A stretch of DNA of 64,000 bases. Source: Massariosphaeria phaeospora. Taxonomy: Eukaryota > Ascomycota > Dothideomycetes > Pleosporales. Position numbers and translations under genes: made by a program. Positions 10,914 to 21,891 of the stretch are shown here, in pieces. The stretch covers positions 248,001 to 312,000 of the forward strand of contig JAADJZ010000027.1 of NCBI GenBank assembly GCA_011032825.1, read 5' to 3'. The notes below the pieces were generated by a model. That model had not been told where the DNA came from. It searched no databases and was given only the letters and a program-made list of their open reading frames with translations. Numbering within the stretch: position 1 is the stretch's first letter; each line of letters opens with the position of its first letter.

Positions 10914-13272
10914 ATGTCTGCTGAGACTCGGTCTTCCACCACAGGTGATACCCTAAAGGTACCATCACGTCCAGCGCGCCCTGCCATGCGTCGCCAAGAG
11001 ACCCGGGTTGCCTTCGAGGCACAGTCCTCTATCAATCAGAAAAAGAAGCACAAGGAAGAGTTGCACGGGATTGGCCTTCAAGTCAGTTAGGACAAGTACA
11101 TGCTTCAACCCCTCTTGAGCTAACATGCGTTCTCCAGTCTCTCTACATCGGTATTGCTGTCTCCGAAGCCAAGAACGGCGGCGGTATTGACGTTGGCTTT
11201 TCGTCGCACGACGGAACATACTCCATCGACTTTACCGTTGTCACCCTGCAACAGAGCAAAATCGATGCGAATGGCGCCGACACTCCCAGTAGCTCCGGAG
11301 CTTCAGAGACTCCTACTCCGGACGATCTAGACAAGATCCTCGCTGACTTCTTAATCGACAAGATTAAGGGATACCAAGAAGAGCATTTGTATAAATTCAT
11401 GGGCGCTGGTCTGACACAAAAGGTTGTTCGACTCAGCCCTCAGCTTCCTTCGCGTCTATGGTTGGAGCTTGATACTGTGCCTCTAATTTTCAAGCCTGAA
11501 GCCGAGTCTCGCCCTTATGACAGCACTCACAGTCCCATATCAGTCGACGAGGAAGCCGATTCCATGGCACGAAAATGCTTACTGTATGTTCAGATTTGCC
11601 CTGAAGCTTGTCTATACTACTAACATTAGTCAGCCACTTTGGGCCTAACCATCAACCCCGTGTTTATGTTGGGTATCGGAACCAAGTCGAAGTCGACTGT
11701 TCGGGTGCTGCACAGATCACATACGTTGACAATTATATCAACACTGTTGGCGAGCGGACATGGAAAGCTACCGTAAGGTTCGCACAATCGCTTAAGAAGA
11801 ATAATGTGAAGATCGCGTTCTTCAACAGCACTCCACAGGGCGGTGGTGTTGCTCTGATGAGACATGCTTTGATAAGGTTCTTGCGATTGATTGATGTTAA
11901 TGCTAAGTGGTACGTCTAACTCATAAGGACTAGTTCGAACAATCTCTGACTACTCTACAGGTATGTCCCGAAGCCCAAACCGGAAGTGTTCCGCATCACG
12001 AAGAACAATCACAACATCCTACAAGGCGTTGCAGATCCGGAATTGCGTCTGACGAACGAGCAAATCGCCGTCTTAGATGAATGGTGTAGACAAAACGCAG
12101 ACCGCTTCTGGACGAGCCATGGTGGACCACTCGCGCCCCGCTCGCAGGGCGGCGCCGATGTCATCATAGTCGACGACCCCCAAATGCCGTCACTCGTCAA
12201 GATCGCCAAAGAGCAAGATCCCTCACGTCCCGTCATCTTCCGCAGCCATATTCAAGTTCGTGCCGATCTGGCTGACAAAAAGGGTTCCCCAACATCCGAA
12301 GTATGGAACTGGGTTTGGGGCAACGTCAAGGAAGCAGATGTTTTTGTCAGTCATCCGGTTCGAGATTTCGTCCCTAGCAATGTCGACTTCGACAAGGTTG
12401 GGTATATGCCTGCGACCACCGACTGGCTGGACGGCCTGAACAAGCAGCTTAGTCACTGGGACACGCAATTTTATATCCACGAATTCGAGGCCGAATGCTT
12501 CAAGCTACGCATGTCGCAACTCAAGTTTCCTGCCCGCCAATTCATAGTCCAGATAGCCCGTTTTGACCCGGCCAAGGGTATCCCGGACGTCCTGGCCTCA
12601 TATGCAGAGCTGCGCCGAAAGTATATGAAGGACACAGACATCGATCACGTTCCTCAACTTGTCATTGCCGGCCATGGTGCAATCGACGACCCTGATGCAA
12701 CTATGATCTACGATCAGACACTCGATCAGCTGCAAACCAAATACACCGATATCCAAGATGACGTCGTTGTCATGCGTCTTGGCCCCACGGACCAACTCCT
12801 CGACGCATTGATGTCGACTGCTCACGTCGCCCTCCAGCTCTCCACCCGTGAAGGCTTCGAAGTCAAGGTCTCGGAAGCTCTCCACAAAGGCGTTCCCATC
12901 ATCGCTACGCGAGCCGGCGGTATCCCTCTCCAAGTCCAGGATGGCAAGTCCGGCTTCCTTGTCGAACCTGGCGACTACAAGGCCGTTGCTCGCCACTTGC
13001 ATCACCTGTTTACTGATACCGACGCGTACAACGAGATGAGCACGTATGCGGCGGAGCATGTCAGCGACGAGGTGAGCACGGTTGGCAATGCGCTTGCCTG
13101 GCTGTACCTCGCCGATGTGTTGAGCCAGGGCGAGAAAATCGAACCGAAGAGCAGTTGGATCAACGATATGGCGCGCGAGAAGGCTGGCCTGCCGTACACG
13201 GAGGGCGAGACTAGGCTGCCCAGAGAAAGTAAACTGGATCTGGTCAATCCGAGGGAAGACAATGGCAACTGA
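10914..13272 (+). CDS. ccg-9: Trehalose synthase, GT4 family (CCG-9 type)
   Basis: Retaining glycosyltransferase of family GT4, the fungal trehalose synthase/phosphorylase group that includes Neurospora clock-controlled gene 9. It is cytosolic and makes or phosphorolyses the stress sugar trehalose. Exons 10914-11081, 11138-11583, 11634-11909 and 11961-13272 join in frame to 733 residues, close to the family length. The first half (about 1-300) has the family-specific N-terminal domain (LYIGIAVSEAKNGGGIDVGF) and the QGGGVALMRHAL loop. The second half has the GT4 donor-binding fold with IVQIARFDPAKGIPDV and the conserved STREGFEVKVSEAL with GVPIIATRAGGIPLQ. The third acceptor is chosen for frame (CAG at 11633, not the TAG 4 nt earlier). 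An in-frame ATG at 10902 is an alternative start. Confidence 0.92.
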
Positions 13273-13615
13273 GCAGTGATGAACATGAACAAGAGGGGCT
13301 ATACTGAGCAAGTGGGTTTCTGGTTTAGAGGAGGAGCACTATACTGATTTTCTGGTTCCGGTTGAGTCAAGGCTAGCATTTAGATGGGGTCGTGAAAGTC
13401 GTTCGCTCTAGAGCATATAGCATTTGAATGAAAACGAGCCGGCGATAGACACGGCTTTACAAACATGCAAAAGTGACGCTATGATGAAATCCGCTACATT
13501 AGTACGACAAACGTCACCAGTTTCTAGTATAGTGAACTATATATCAACAGAACTAGATGAACACAGGGGTATGAATTGTAGCTAGCTGGTTCGCAATAAG
13601 CTTTGCTGGGGATCA
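13273..13615. other. 3' flank of trehalose synthase
   Basis: 343 bp between the stop codon and the hAT insertion site; probable 3' untranslated region and spacer. No other feature seen. Confidence 0.6.
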
Positions 13616-13623
13616 TATGCACT
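13616..13623 (+). repeat. Left 8-bp target-site duplication (TATGCACT)
   Basis: Identical to 18819-18826. The 8-bp length is diagnostic of hAT-superfamily insertion. Confidence 0.9.
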
Positions 13624-15442
13624 CAACGTTTCCAACAGTAAGTAACTGTTACTGGTTAGTAAGGCCTCTTGTAGTTACTGACGCCGGGGGTTTCAGTTAC
13701 GTACTGAAATAGGTGAGGCTAGCACCCTTACGGTTAGTAATCGTTACTGGTAGTAACTGTTGACAAGAAGCTACTGTTCGGTTCAGTTACTCCAGTAACT
13801 GAAGCTACTGGAGTGTTTAGTACAGTCGATGAGGCAGAGGAGTTCAAATAGCTTTTTTGGCGTACGAAGTCGCTCAGATCGTTAAGTTTAAAAGCAACCA
13901 CTTTGTTTTGCAGCCAATTACGCTGTAATTGGATGGCTTCAATGGAAGCTGGTGATAGGGCGTTTTTGTCAATTGTAATCGTACGCCGAGCTTTGCTGAA
14001 GCACTTTTTACACTCACACGAAGTTGAGAGTATACAAAGTACGTTAATAGCTATTTTGTAGAGCACCGGGTACCGCATATGCCCTACGCGCTGCCACCAA
14101 GTAAGAGGGTCCCCAAAGATTAGATCGTTTAGGTTGTCTTTAGCCGTAATAAGGTCAGCCTTGCCGTCGTCGTAATACTTCTGCAACTCACTGATCAACC
14201 TCGCTCGCTTGAATCCAGAGCTCTGGCTGCTGGTGTGTAGGTGAAGGTTAACGCCCAAAGTTGACTCGAACTTCTCATCGTGATAGTCGCCACCTGATGT
14301 TTTTCGACGGCGGATTTCAACGTCCTCTACAACCTCATTCTTCTGCGCTTGCTCGTCAACGTAGCGCGTAAACAAGTCCTTCATTGATCGCTCTGTCTTC
14401 TTGTGCCACTCTAGAAACCTTGCCTACTTGTCCTTGAACTAGAGGAGGCGGAGGCGTGGGTGTAGGATTGTAGCGACGCAGTAGTATGAAATTAACGGCT
14501 CTATTACGAGGCGCTCAAAGTAGGTGGTGAGCTTCTCCTTGCCAAATTTGGCAGCGCTTTGGATGAAGGGTGAGTCGTTGTTTGTAACCTGCGCGTCGAG
14601 CTTTAGCTAGAGGTAGTAGACGTTAGGTATACTTTGCCAAAGAGAGCTAAAGCTAGAGGTGCCAACGTTTCTCTCTAGCCGTACAGTCATCTAGTGGAAT
14701 GGCTTAAAAAAGTTGACTAGGCTATCAACCTCCTTCTAGTTGCCGTTGGTGAGGTTGTTAGCTAGAGGATTGTAGCCTTGCTCGACGTTAAGGCTAGCGT
14801 TGCTTTGCTCTTTCTATTTGCGTATAAACCGTGTGATAGCCTCGCGAAGCTGGTAGCAACGGAGTAGCATAAAATATACTGAGTTCTACCTAACTCCGCT
14901 GCTCTAGATTAACTGCAGAGTGTCAAATTGATAGAGCTCGTCGTCGAGAGTGATAGAACGTTGTATGGAGCTAAAAAGCTAGCGACGTTTGTAAGAGGAG
15001 CATATTGAATTAACAAAGTTGTAGAGTCGCCCGACGACGCCGCGCTGGCGGAATAACTCAAACTAATTGCGAGGAGCAGCCTGAGCAAGGTTACGCTCAA
15101 ATTGAGAAACGCCTTTGCCGTATATAGTAGCCTTTACTACTAGGTTAATAATGTGGCCTGCGCAGCGTATACGGTTGTTTATATTAAAGTTGACATCTAG
15201 ATGTTCGTTGAGCCCGCTGATGAGGCTACTATTATTGTTTGTAGCATTATTCTCAACTACACAGCCGATTTTTGACGCGATACTGTACGCAGTAATAGTT
15301 TCGAGTATAGAGAACGCGATTTGAGCAGAGCTATAGTCGCCGATGAGGTTTTTAAAGCCAATAAGTAGGTCGCGAGGTGTGTTGTTGGCATCTGAGGTGC
15401 GAGTTAGCTAAGGTCTTGGCGGTGCGCACGGCCTTGGAACTA

Positions 15443-17538
15443 CCATGCCCGTGCGCGCAGTGCGCCAGGTCGCGTAACGCGCCACCCTAACAACATGAGA
15501 TGAACAAGAAAATAAGGCTGTACAGCCACCCACAGTCGCTATTATCACAAGATTACATAGTTTTGTAGTAATTATAGCATTGCGATCATGATAGGCTACT
15601 TGTATTTACTTGGTAGCTTGGTGGTGCGGCCGTGGCGGGTGGTCCGAGTCGGGACGGCCAGTGCAGCCACCTCAGCTTGAACATGAGATGAATCAACAAC
15701 AACACGTTTCTGACGCTTCTGCTTTTGAGAGGAGCCCTGTGAGGCTTTGCGCTTCCCCTTTTGAGACAATTGTATAGCTTTTTGAGCGTCGTTAGCTCTG
15801 TTTTGGGCCTCCTTTTCAGCTACCTTGGCGGCTTTCTCCTTCTCCCGCACCTTCTTGAGTCTCTCTCTCTCAACACGCCTCTCTTCGGCTTGTTAAAGCT
15901 TATATAATCGAGCTTGCTCTCTTAGCTGAGATCTCTTAGCTTTTTGTAGTTGTTGTTGTTGTTTCTTTTGCTCTCGTATTACGTTATCATCCCGAGCCTG
16001 TTGGACTTTACGAGGGCTCCAAAAGTGAGCTCCTCCGTAGTACTCCTTTTGGCGGTTGAGTTGTAGAGTATGGCTCTTCTTTTTGTGCTTCTTTTTCACT
16101 AAAAGAGCTTCTTTTAGGCCCTGGATCTTATGGTGAAGGAGCTTATTTTGTACTGAGATGTGGTGGAGCGATCGGCGGAGCTTTTTAGACTCCTTTGAGC
16201 TTTTATCTCGAGTCGATTGGCGTATAAGAGACTCTATTTTGAGCCAATCCTTTCCACTAAGTACTGACGTTGAGCTTTCATCTGAACTTGAAGCTTCCTT
16301 AGTGAATCTTTTAAGTATAACGTCCCGGTTGGGTGGTACTATACCAGTAGCTTCGAAGCTCTTTTTGATAGTCTTAGGGATGAAAGCCTTGCCCCAGGCA
16401 GCCCAAAACAACGGGAAAAAGTCTCCTTTGTGTACTGGGAGAAGCCCCTGACTCCTCTGAAAGTAGGATGAGAGCTCTTTTGAGTAGGCGTCCGATAGAG
16501 GCTTGAACAACGCCACATCTAGTAGCTGAAGCGTATGGGTCGAATGAGGAGGAAAGACAGCTAGTAGGATCTTGTTGTTGTTGCAGTATTCAATAAAATC
16601 CATTGTTACATAGGATCTATGGCCGTCAAGGATAAGTAACCGGTAACTTGAGCGAGCTTTCCGTCTCGTCTCTCGATCGAACACCTCCTTGAGCCAAGCT
16701 AGCCCTATATCGTTGTTGGACCAGCCAGAAAGAGATGAGCTAACAAAGACTGAGTGTTGTTCTTGTTTGATAGAGGCTACCCAGCTCGATTGTATGGTGT
16801 TGTTGGCCGATTCAAATATGATGCTTAGCGACAAAGCTTCTCCATCTAAACAAACACAAGCTATTACTGTTACCCACTCTCTATTGCCATCTTGAATAGC
16901 TGCTTTTACCGCTTTTTGCTCGTATAGTTTCTTATCGAACACTCTTTTTGAGCGTCCTGTCACCCCAATCATGAAGCCCTTTTCATCTATATTGTATAAT
17001 TACCGAGCTTCTACCTCATACTCCTTCATCTTATTATGCAGAAGATCAAAGTACAAGCTGTACTTAGCTTCAGAATCAGCTTTGTGGCGATCCCAGTCCA
17101 TCCCTCTCTGCCAGCGTGAAATGAGATGGCTCGGGTTTCTGCGGAAGAAGCGGGTAACCCAGCTTTCTGAAACCTCTCTACTAGCTAAAGTAGACGCAAA
17201 GCTGCGTATCATCTCTCTCGTAGAGGGTGTACGCCTCTCAGTCAAGGTTTCGATATACTGTACGAGCTCGGTTTCGCGTTGTGGGTCGAGGAGGAGGTGG
17301 GAATCGGTGCGGGTGCGCATTTGATCTCGGTGGCGGCGTTGCAGTGTAGACCGTACAACACTATACTTTTTTGCGATTTGGCGGTAGCTGAAATTATCTC
17401 CAGCTTCACGCGATTCTATTTCTTCAATCGCTTCCTGAATTGGATCCATATTGGTGGAGTTATGGGGCGTCGCAGTTACGTGTAATTATGTTGGGGTGGC
17501 GCGTTACGCGACCTGGCGCACTGCGCGCACGGGCATGG
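15443..17538 (-). mobile_element. Pogo/Fot1-type DNA transposon, 2096 bp, complete ends
   Basis: Bounded by inverted repeats with 45 identical bases (15443-15487 and 17494-17538, starting CCATGCCCGTGCGCGCAGTG), followed by one mismatch and four more matches. Flanked by TA on both sides and inserted into the hAT element, so it is the younger insertion. It encodes one transposase frame on the minus strand. Perfect 45-bp ends imply recent insertion or strong constraint on the ends. Confidence 0.93.
15596..17449 (-). pseudogene. Pogo-type transposase with two in-frame TAA codons
   Basis: A single 618-codon frame running 17449 to 15596 is interrupted only by TAA at codon 150 (17002-17000) and codon 519 (15895-15893). 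Residues about 20-42 form a psq-type helix-turn-helix (YRQIAKKYSVVRSTLQRRH). Residues about 58-110 form the CENP-B/Tc5-like second DNA-binding domain (ending SWVTRFFRRNPSHL). The DDE_1 catalytic domain follows with its three acidic positions visible: YNIDEKGF just after the first stop, LLILDGHRSY, and LQLLDVALFKPLSD. The tail is a Lys/Gln-rich basic coiled coil ending LPSKYK. Both stops can be read as former CAA (Gln) codons. As it stands the gene is dead, though the ends are intact. Confidence 0.88.
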
Positions 17539-18818
17539 TAACCGACAAAGTGCCCTACGATCTCAAGAAATGAATGGTGGTTTAGAGAAGTCTATATATC
17601 CTGCGACAACGCAATTTTTCCAGCGCTTGAAATTAGCAGCGTTCGAATTGCCTCTTTCTGCTGCACCATTTGAGATAAGACCCACGAAGAATTGGTGGTA
17701 GTGCTGGATAGAAGGGCGTTAAGAAGTTGAGCGCGATTCTAGGCAAAGAGACCCCGAAGTTCCGCCAACGACGCCACATTGAACTACTGATTAGTTACAA
17801 TTACCTAATCTACCAACGCCCTTACCAACTTCTCTTCCTCCTATGGCGTGTGGGAGCTTTGCGAAAAGCTGCCGGTAGCGATAGAGAATAGGTTCAGCTT
17901 TTTCGCCTCGTTAGGAAGGTACTCTTTAGTTTCCACGTTGATATTGTAAGCTCTGCGCAGGTATGGGCGATGTAGGCGGTCAAACTAATTAACTTGAGAG
18001 CTAACCTGGCTCTCTTTAGGTGACACTCCTTACAGAGCCAAAGCCTGCTCGTAGTACCGTCGAAGCTGTGCTCGATGAGATCCGCGCCGAATTTCCATAT
18101 ATTAGAGGTGGCGGCCCGCCCTCCGGCCTGCGCGACACTTCTCACCCGATACCTAACGTTTTCTAGGCGTAGGTAGCGGACACTGAGCCAGAGCTGGTCC
18201 CAGTTGATAGAGAACTTGATACCAACATTAGCGCCATTGCCGGCAGGAAACTCTTGTACGAAGGTCTCAGTCTCCTAGAGAGCTAGTGGAACTAGAAGCT
18301 CGTCGTCAGCAGGCACTAGAGCCTTGCCCTTGCCCTTGTTCTTGGCCTTCGCGGCGGCGAGGTGAAGCTTTGGTGCAGCGCTAGAGCTAGCAGCAGCGGA
18401 TTGCTGGCTGCTGCGAGTTGCCCGGGGCGTGGCGAGGAAGTTGCGGAGGCTCATATTGTACAGAGAGGCAGTTGATGACGATAAGGATGTAGTGAATCGA
18501 AAGAGATTGCTCTATTTGGTGGGGGCTACGCCGGTTTTGAGAAGAGCCTCTAACTCCTGTACACCGCAGCTACGGTGGAACATTACACCAAAAAATCACG
18601 AAAATCGCGCCTCCAAAACGCGCCTCCAAAACGCGCCTCCAAGATGGCCAAACTCTAAGCCTCACCACTAAATACGTCATCAGTATAGGCAGTTACTGCA
18701 GTAACTAGAGGCTCAAAAACAAACAGTAACTGGAACCTCTCTTTTCAGTTACTTATTGTAACTCTACTACAGTAACAGTAACAGTACGTTCAGTAGTTAC
18801 TAACTATTGGAAACGATG

Positions 18819-18826
18819 TATGCACT
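18819..18826 (+). repeat. Right 8-bp target-site duplication (TATGCACT)
   Basis: Direct repeat of 13616-13623, marking the right border of the hAT insertion. Confidence 0.9.
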
Positions 18827-19145
18827 ACCTCATTGGAGACTTCGTCTTTAACATGGTTCAAAGACTCATCCGCTGTGCTTACAGTCTCGCCGCAACTGTC
18901 ACTACCCTTTTCAACCAACCCGGAAATATGTCCCTTTAGTTGCACTCGAGACTTCACTCGTCTACTCCATGGGCGTATCGTATGTAGATACGCATAGTAC
19001 GCATCAGCTTGATGTCCTGCATTACCGTCCAATGTGTGCCAAAAGAGCCAATTACCATTTGATGATCACAATTAAGGTTCGGCAATCACCTGAGCGATAA
19101 TCGGTAGAAGGAAGAGTATAAGCAGATATCATTAGAAAGCACTAT
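18827..19145. other. Spacer between hAT insertion and RIX1
   Basis: 319 bp; likely 3' untranslated region of RIX1 plus spacer. A short minus-strand frame (18790-19032) crosses the transposon border and lacks an ATG, so it is not called. Confidence 0.5.
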
Positions 19146-21554
19146 CTACATGTCGGACTCGTCGTCCGTATCTTGGCCAAACACGAGCGGAACGATATCT
19201 TCGTCATCGCTCTCGTCGCCTTCTAGTTCGCCTCGCTCTCGCTTCTCGCTGAATGACGGACCGCTCTGGGGCGCAGCGGGCAATGCGGGAGCAACTGTGT
19301 GAGCTATGGCTGATTTCTCAGTCGTAGCGATGGAGCTGGTTGGTAGTGGAGCGGGAATGGTGGAGGATGCTGGCTCCTCGTCAACTTTGGCCCGCTTGGT
19401 GAGTGAAGGGAGTCCGTTTTCACTTGGCGGCCTTTTGTTCCCACCGGTGCCCTGGTTTGCAAGGTCTGCAACGGGGTTTTCACTTGCACCGATTTCAATT
19501 TGGAGTGCCATATCGAGGTCGCCTGTTTGGGATGGTGGTTCCTCGTGTGCAGCATCGGCCATTGCAGAGTCCTCCGCATACTGCTCACTCTGCTCTGCTG
19601 TCTCTAGGAGTGTGTCGAGTTCCTCGCCCACAAAGCGGTCGTCATCTTCCTCGATCTCCTCAGCCCTGTCTTCTTCCACTTCGTCATCATCATCGTCGGC
19701 TTCCGATTCGCGAGTGCCAAGACGTATGACCGGCATTCTAGGACGCAACAGACCCTCCAGTTCGTGCTGCTCAGGAAAGGATCTAGCCATAAGAGGCAGT
19801 ATACTTGCAGCAGGTTTGCCGAACTTTTTGGTGGGCGCAGGATTCAATATGCTCGCAAGCATAGCATCCTTGTGCTGGGCCAATATAGCAGTGCGATCCA
19901 TTCGTGCCCGAAGAGAGTCTGATAGGTATTGAGGTCGTATGCTGGTGAAAAGAACGGGTAGTAGCCCGTGAGCGGCTTGCCGTAGTCCGCCGAAGTTGGC
20001 AGCGTGATCTTTGAGATTTGAGCTTGAGTTTAAGAAAGCATCGGCATTTGTAGAAGCTTGTTGCGGCGTGGCTCCATTTGCTTTGGCCTCCGAAGGAAAT
20101 GGCTTCGTGACAACGGATTCGGACGGGAGAATGTCTTCACAGCACGCCCGAATTATACTGGCAACTGGATCTATTGAAGATTTTGGTAGGGACAGTCCAA
20201 CCCGTTTGAGTAGTTGTGCAATTGCTAGGTAGCAGGCTGTCCGTATCAGCGCCGTGTTGCTCTCAGAACCAAATACCCAGATTAGCTGGTCAAGAAAGAG
20301 GCCATCTAGGGGAGAGCTATTCGCCTCGCACCGCATAGCTAAGGCAAGCAAGATCTCGATAGTTGCGGCATGGACCCCCGGGATGATTAGCCAAAGATTC
20401 TCCCGCTCGTCTTTGCTGACTTGGTTGTTGAATTTCATAGTGTTTTGGAAGCTCTTGGTGCCATTGATTGACGGAACGGTAAGTGATAACATTCGCGTAA
20501 GCAGATCGGTGATGAGCCCAACATTGGTGTTTACTACGCTGGCCGTTGGCATTGTTGAGTACGCTTTCACGAGTCGTAGAAGGCTGACAAGGCGTTCGCC
20601 TCCCGCATAAATGCCAGACCAAGGTGGTAGGCCCGTGGCATCAGTCTCGAGCTCCTGCACTTCGGCGTCGAGAGTTTGGCCGTTGACGGTTGTCGCTGTG
20701 CGCGAGGAGGACTGCCACTCTTCTACCACAGCTCTGAAAACTTTGTCGGCGACGCGATGTGCACTCGCTACGGTGCTTTTCAGTCCTCTTTCCCATTCGT
20801 CACTAGAAGCCCCCTTTGGTGTACAACAGGACAATTGAACATAGAGTTGCCGTGCAGCTATAGAAACTGCGGAGGTTATCCCAAAGTTCGTCGCTTGCGA
20901 CTGCTCCTTGACAAGAGCATTTGACGGTGTAGGGGCGACGATCTGGCTAAGAAGTTGCTGCAGCTGTTTTAGGTAGGACCGGAAGATGGTCGGATGTCTT
21001 GGAAGCAATCGGTTGAAACTTTCGAGGACGGTATGGAGTAGATTCCCGGGGGCACTGGAGGTAGCTATTTGCAAGCAGGATTGGATAAAAGCGGGTAGAG
21101 TTGGTGTCGTAATCTCTCGGACTAGGGTGGGGTAGTCCCGAGTGAGGATGTAAAGACGAGACAAGGTGATGAGACAGAGTTTTTTCGTGGTGGGAGGGTC
21201 GGGCTTGGCCAGAATGCTCAACAGCCCTCGCACCCATGGAAGGCTTTTCTGCAACGTCTCCCATCCTCCAACCTCGAGAGTCGTTTTGATGAGCACGACG
21301 GCGCTCCACCGGCCCTGGATAGTGCGGTCCTGGAGCAGGGTCGACAGCAGCGTGCGGTACTTGTGAATGGCAACCGAGGCGTCTGACGATGATTTAGAGG
21401 CTGAAGTCTGCGTCGAGGCGAGGAGTGATTTGCAATTGGCCAAAGATGCAGCAATGGCAGGCACGTGTTGGGGCAGCTGTGCGGTGGGTGTAGACGAGAG
21501 GCGAAAAGTGAGGGCGCGGAGCGTAGCCAATTCTGCCGCGGCTGTTGAGGCCAT
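19146..21554 (-). CDS. RIX1: Rix1 pre-60S ribosome assembly factor
   Basis: Subunit of the nucleoplasmic Rix1 complex (Rix1-Ipi1-Ipi3; human PELP1), needed for ITS2 processing and maturation of the large ribosomal subunit. Uninterrupted frame of 802 residues from the ATG at 21554. The upstream in-frame ATG at 21632 would add 26 residues (828), but fungal homologues begin close to ATLRALTFRLSS, so the inner start is preferred. The Rix1 N-terminal helical domain is clear (HKYRTLLSTLLQ, then QGRWSAVVLIKTTLE and SLPWVRGLLSILAKPDPP). The C-terminal quarter is highly acidic (runs of D/E around residues 620-665), has a basic KRAKVDEE nuclear signal, and ends in another acidic tail (DESDDEDIVPLVFGQDTDD). 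It is divergent from YPP1, with 337 bp between start codons. Confidence 0.9.
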   Translation of the reverse strand: MASTAAAELATLRALTFRLSSTPTAQLPQHVPAIAASLANCKSLLASTQTSASKSSSDASVAIHKYRTLLSTLLQDRTIQGRWSAVVLIKTTLEVGGWETLQKSLPWVRGLLSILAKPDPPTTKKLCLITLSRLYILTRDYPTLVREITTPTLPAFIQSCLQIATSSAPGNLLHTVLESFNRLLPRHPTIFRSYLKQLQQLLSQIVAPTPSNALVKEQSQATNFGITSAVSIAARQLYVQLSCCTPKGASSDEWERGLKSTVASAHRVADKVFRAVVEEWQSSSRTATTVNGQTLDAEVQELETDATGLPPWSGIYAGGERLVSLLRLVKAYSTMPTASVVNTNVGLITDLLTRMLSLTVPSINGTKSFQNTMKFNNQVSKDERENLWLIIPGVHAATIEILLALAMRCEANSSPLDGLFLDQLIWVFGSESNTALIRTACYLAIAQLLKRVGLSLPKSSIDPVASIIRACCEDILPSESVVTKPFPSEAKANGATPQQASTNADAFLNSSSNLKDHAANFGGLRQAAHGLLPVLFTSIRPQYLSDSLRARMDRTAILAQHKDAMLASILNPAPTKKFGKPAASILPLMARSFPEQHELEGLLRPRMPVIRLGTRESEADDDDDEVEEDRAEEIEEDDDRFVGEELDTLLETAEQSEQYAEDSAMADAAHEEPPSQTGDLDMALQIEIGASENPVADLANQGTGGNKRPPSENGLPSLTKRAKVDEEPASSTIPAPLPTSSIATTEKSAIAHTVAPALPAAPQSGPSFSEKRERGELEGDESDDEDIVPLVFGQDTDDESDM

Positions 21555-21891
21555 GTTGGCAACTTGCATTCCTCTCTCTTCGCAGGCTGTTCCCAGGTTG
21601 AGGCTGTTGTTGATGCCAGGCCTGAGCAGCAAAGCTGTGCAGAGGCCGAGGAAAAAAGTCTAACGTCCAGCCTCCAGTCGAGGCGCGCCAAGCCGGCCGG
21701 GATGCCCCTGCACCGCCAGCCACACGGCGCACCTTCGACGATGCGCGCGGGCGAGCGCGGAATCCCGACGCTGCTCGCTGGCGGGCCCATATTGTTCGCC
21801 CGTACCCGTATTACCTCCTCGAATATGATTTCCAGCCCTCTGCGGCTCCGTTTCCGACGATAGGCCTGCCTGCCACGGTATCCTTAGCACC

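Larger units (their letters stand above)
15441..17540. repeat. TA target duplications of the nested pogo element
   Basis: TA at 15441-15442 and TA at 17539-17540 flank the inverted repeats. TA duplication is the rule for Tc1/mariner/pogo elements. Confidence 0.85.
13734..18454 (-). pseudogene. hAT transposase pseudogene, split by nested element
   Basis: Minus-strand frame from an ATG at 18454 (MSLRNFLATPRATRSS). A BED-type zinc-finger-like segment (IWKFGADLI then RLWLCKECH) lies near 18110-18000. The C-terminal 216-codon open part at 14384-13734 carries the hAT dimerisation domain (CECKKCFSKARRTITIDKN followed by LSPASIEAIQLQRNW). Between these, several TAG stops interrupt recognisable sequence: after LVPLAL (near 18275) and within the stretch reading LxFKDKxARFLEW near 14450-14410. 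These TAGs stand where Gln or Trp codons are expected, consistent with C-to-T change at CpA. The frame is also split at 15441-17540 by the pogo element. It is not expected to make active protein. Confidence 0.82.
13624..18818 (-). mobile_element. hAT transposon, degenerate, 5195 bp including a nested element
   Basis: Flanked by perfect 8-bp duplications TATGCACT (13616-13623 and 18819-18826). The ends are imperfect inverted repeats: the left end begins CAACGTTTCCAACAGTAAGT and the right end, read inward on the opposite strand, begins CATCGTTTCCAATAGTTAGT. These match at 17 of the first 20 positions. Subterminal DNA at both ends is dense in GTTACTG-type motifs, as expected for transposase binding. 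The interior encodes a hAT transposase on the minus strand, broken by stop codons. A pogo-type element of 2096 bp plus its TA duplication sits inside, so the original hAT was about 3.1 kb. Confidence 0.9.

Noticed and set aside
12598..13311. 237-codon minus-strand frame
   Set aside because: Antisense to the conserved catalytic half of trehalose synthase.
18790..19032. 80-codon minus-strand frame across the right hAT border, considered as a host gene broken by the transposon
   Set aside because: It begins with a non-ATG codon and part of it is transposon sequence; joining the empty site gives only a short, unrecognised frame.
19306..19932. 208-codon plus-strand frame rich in serine
   Set aside because: It is the antisense shadow of the acidic C-terminal part of RIX1.
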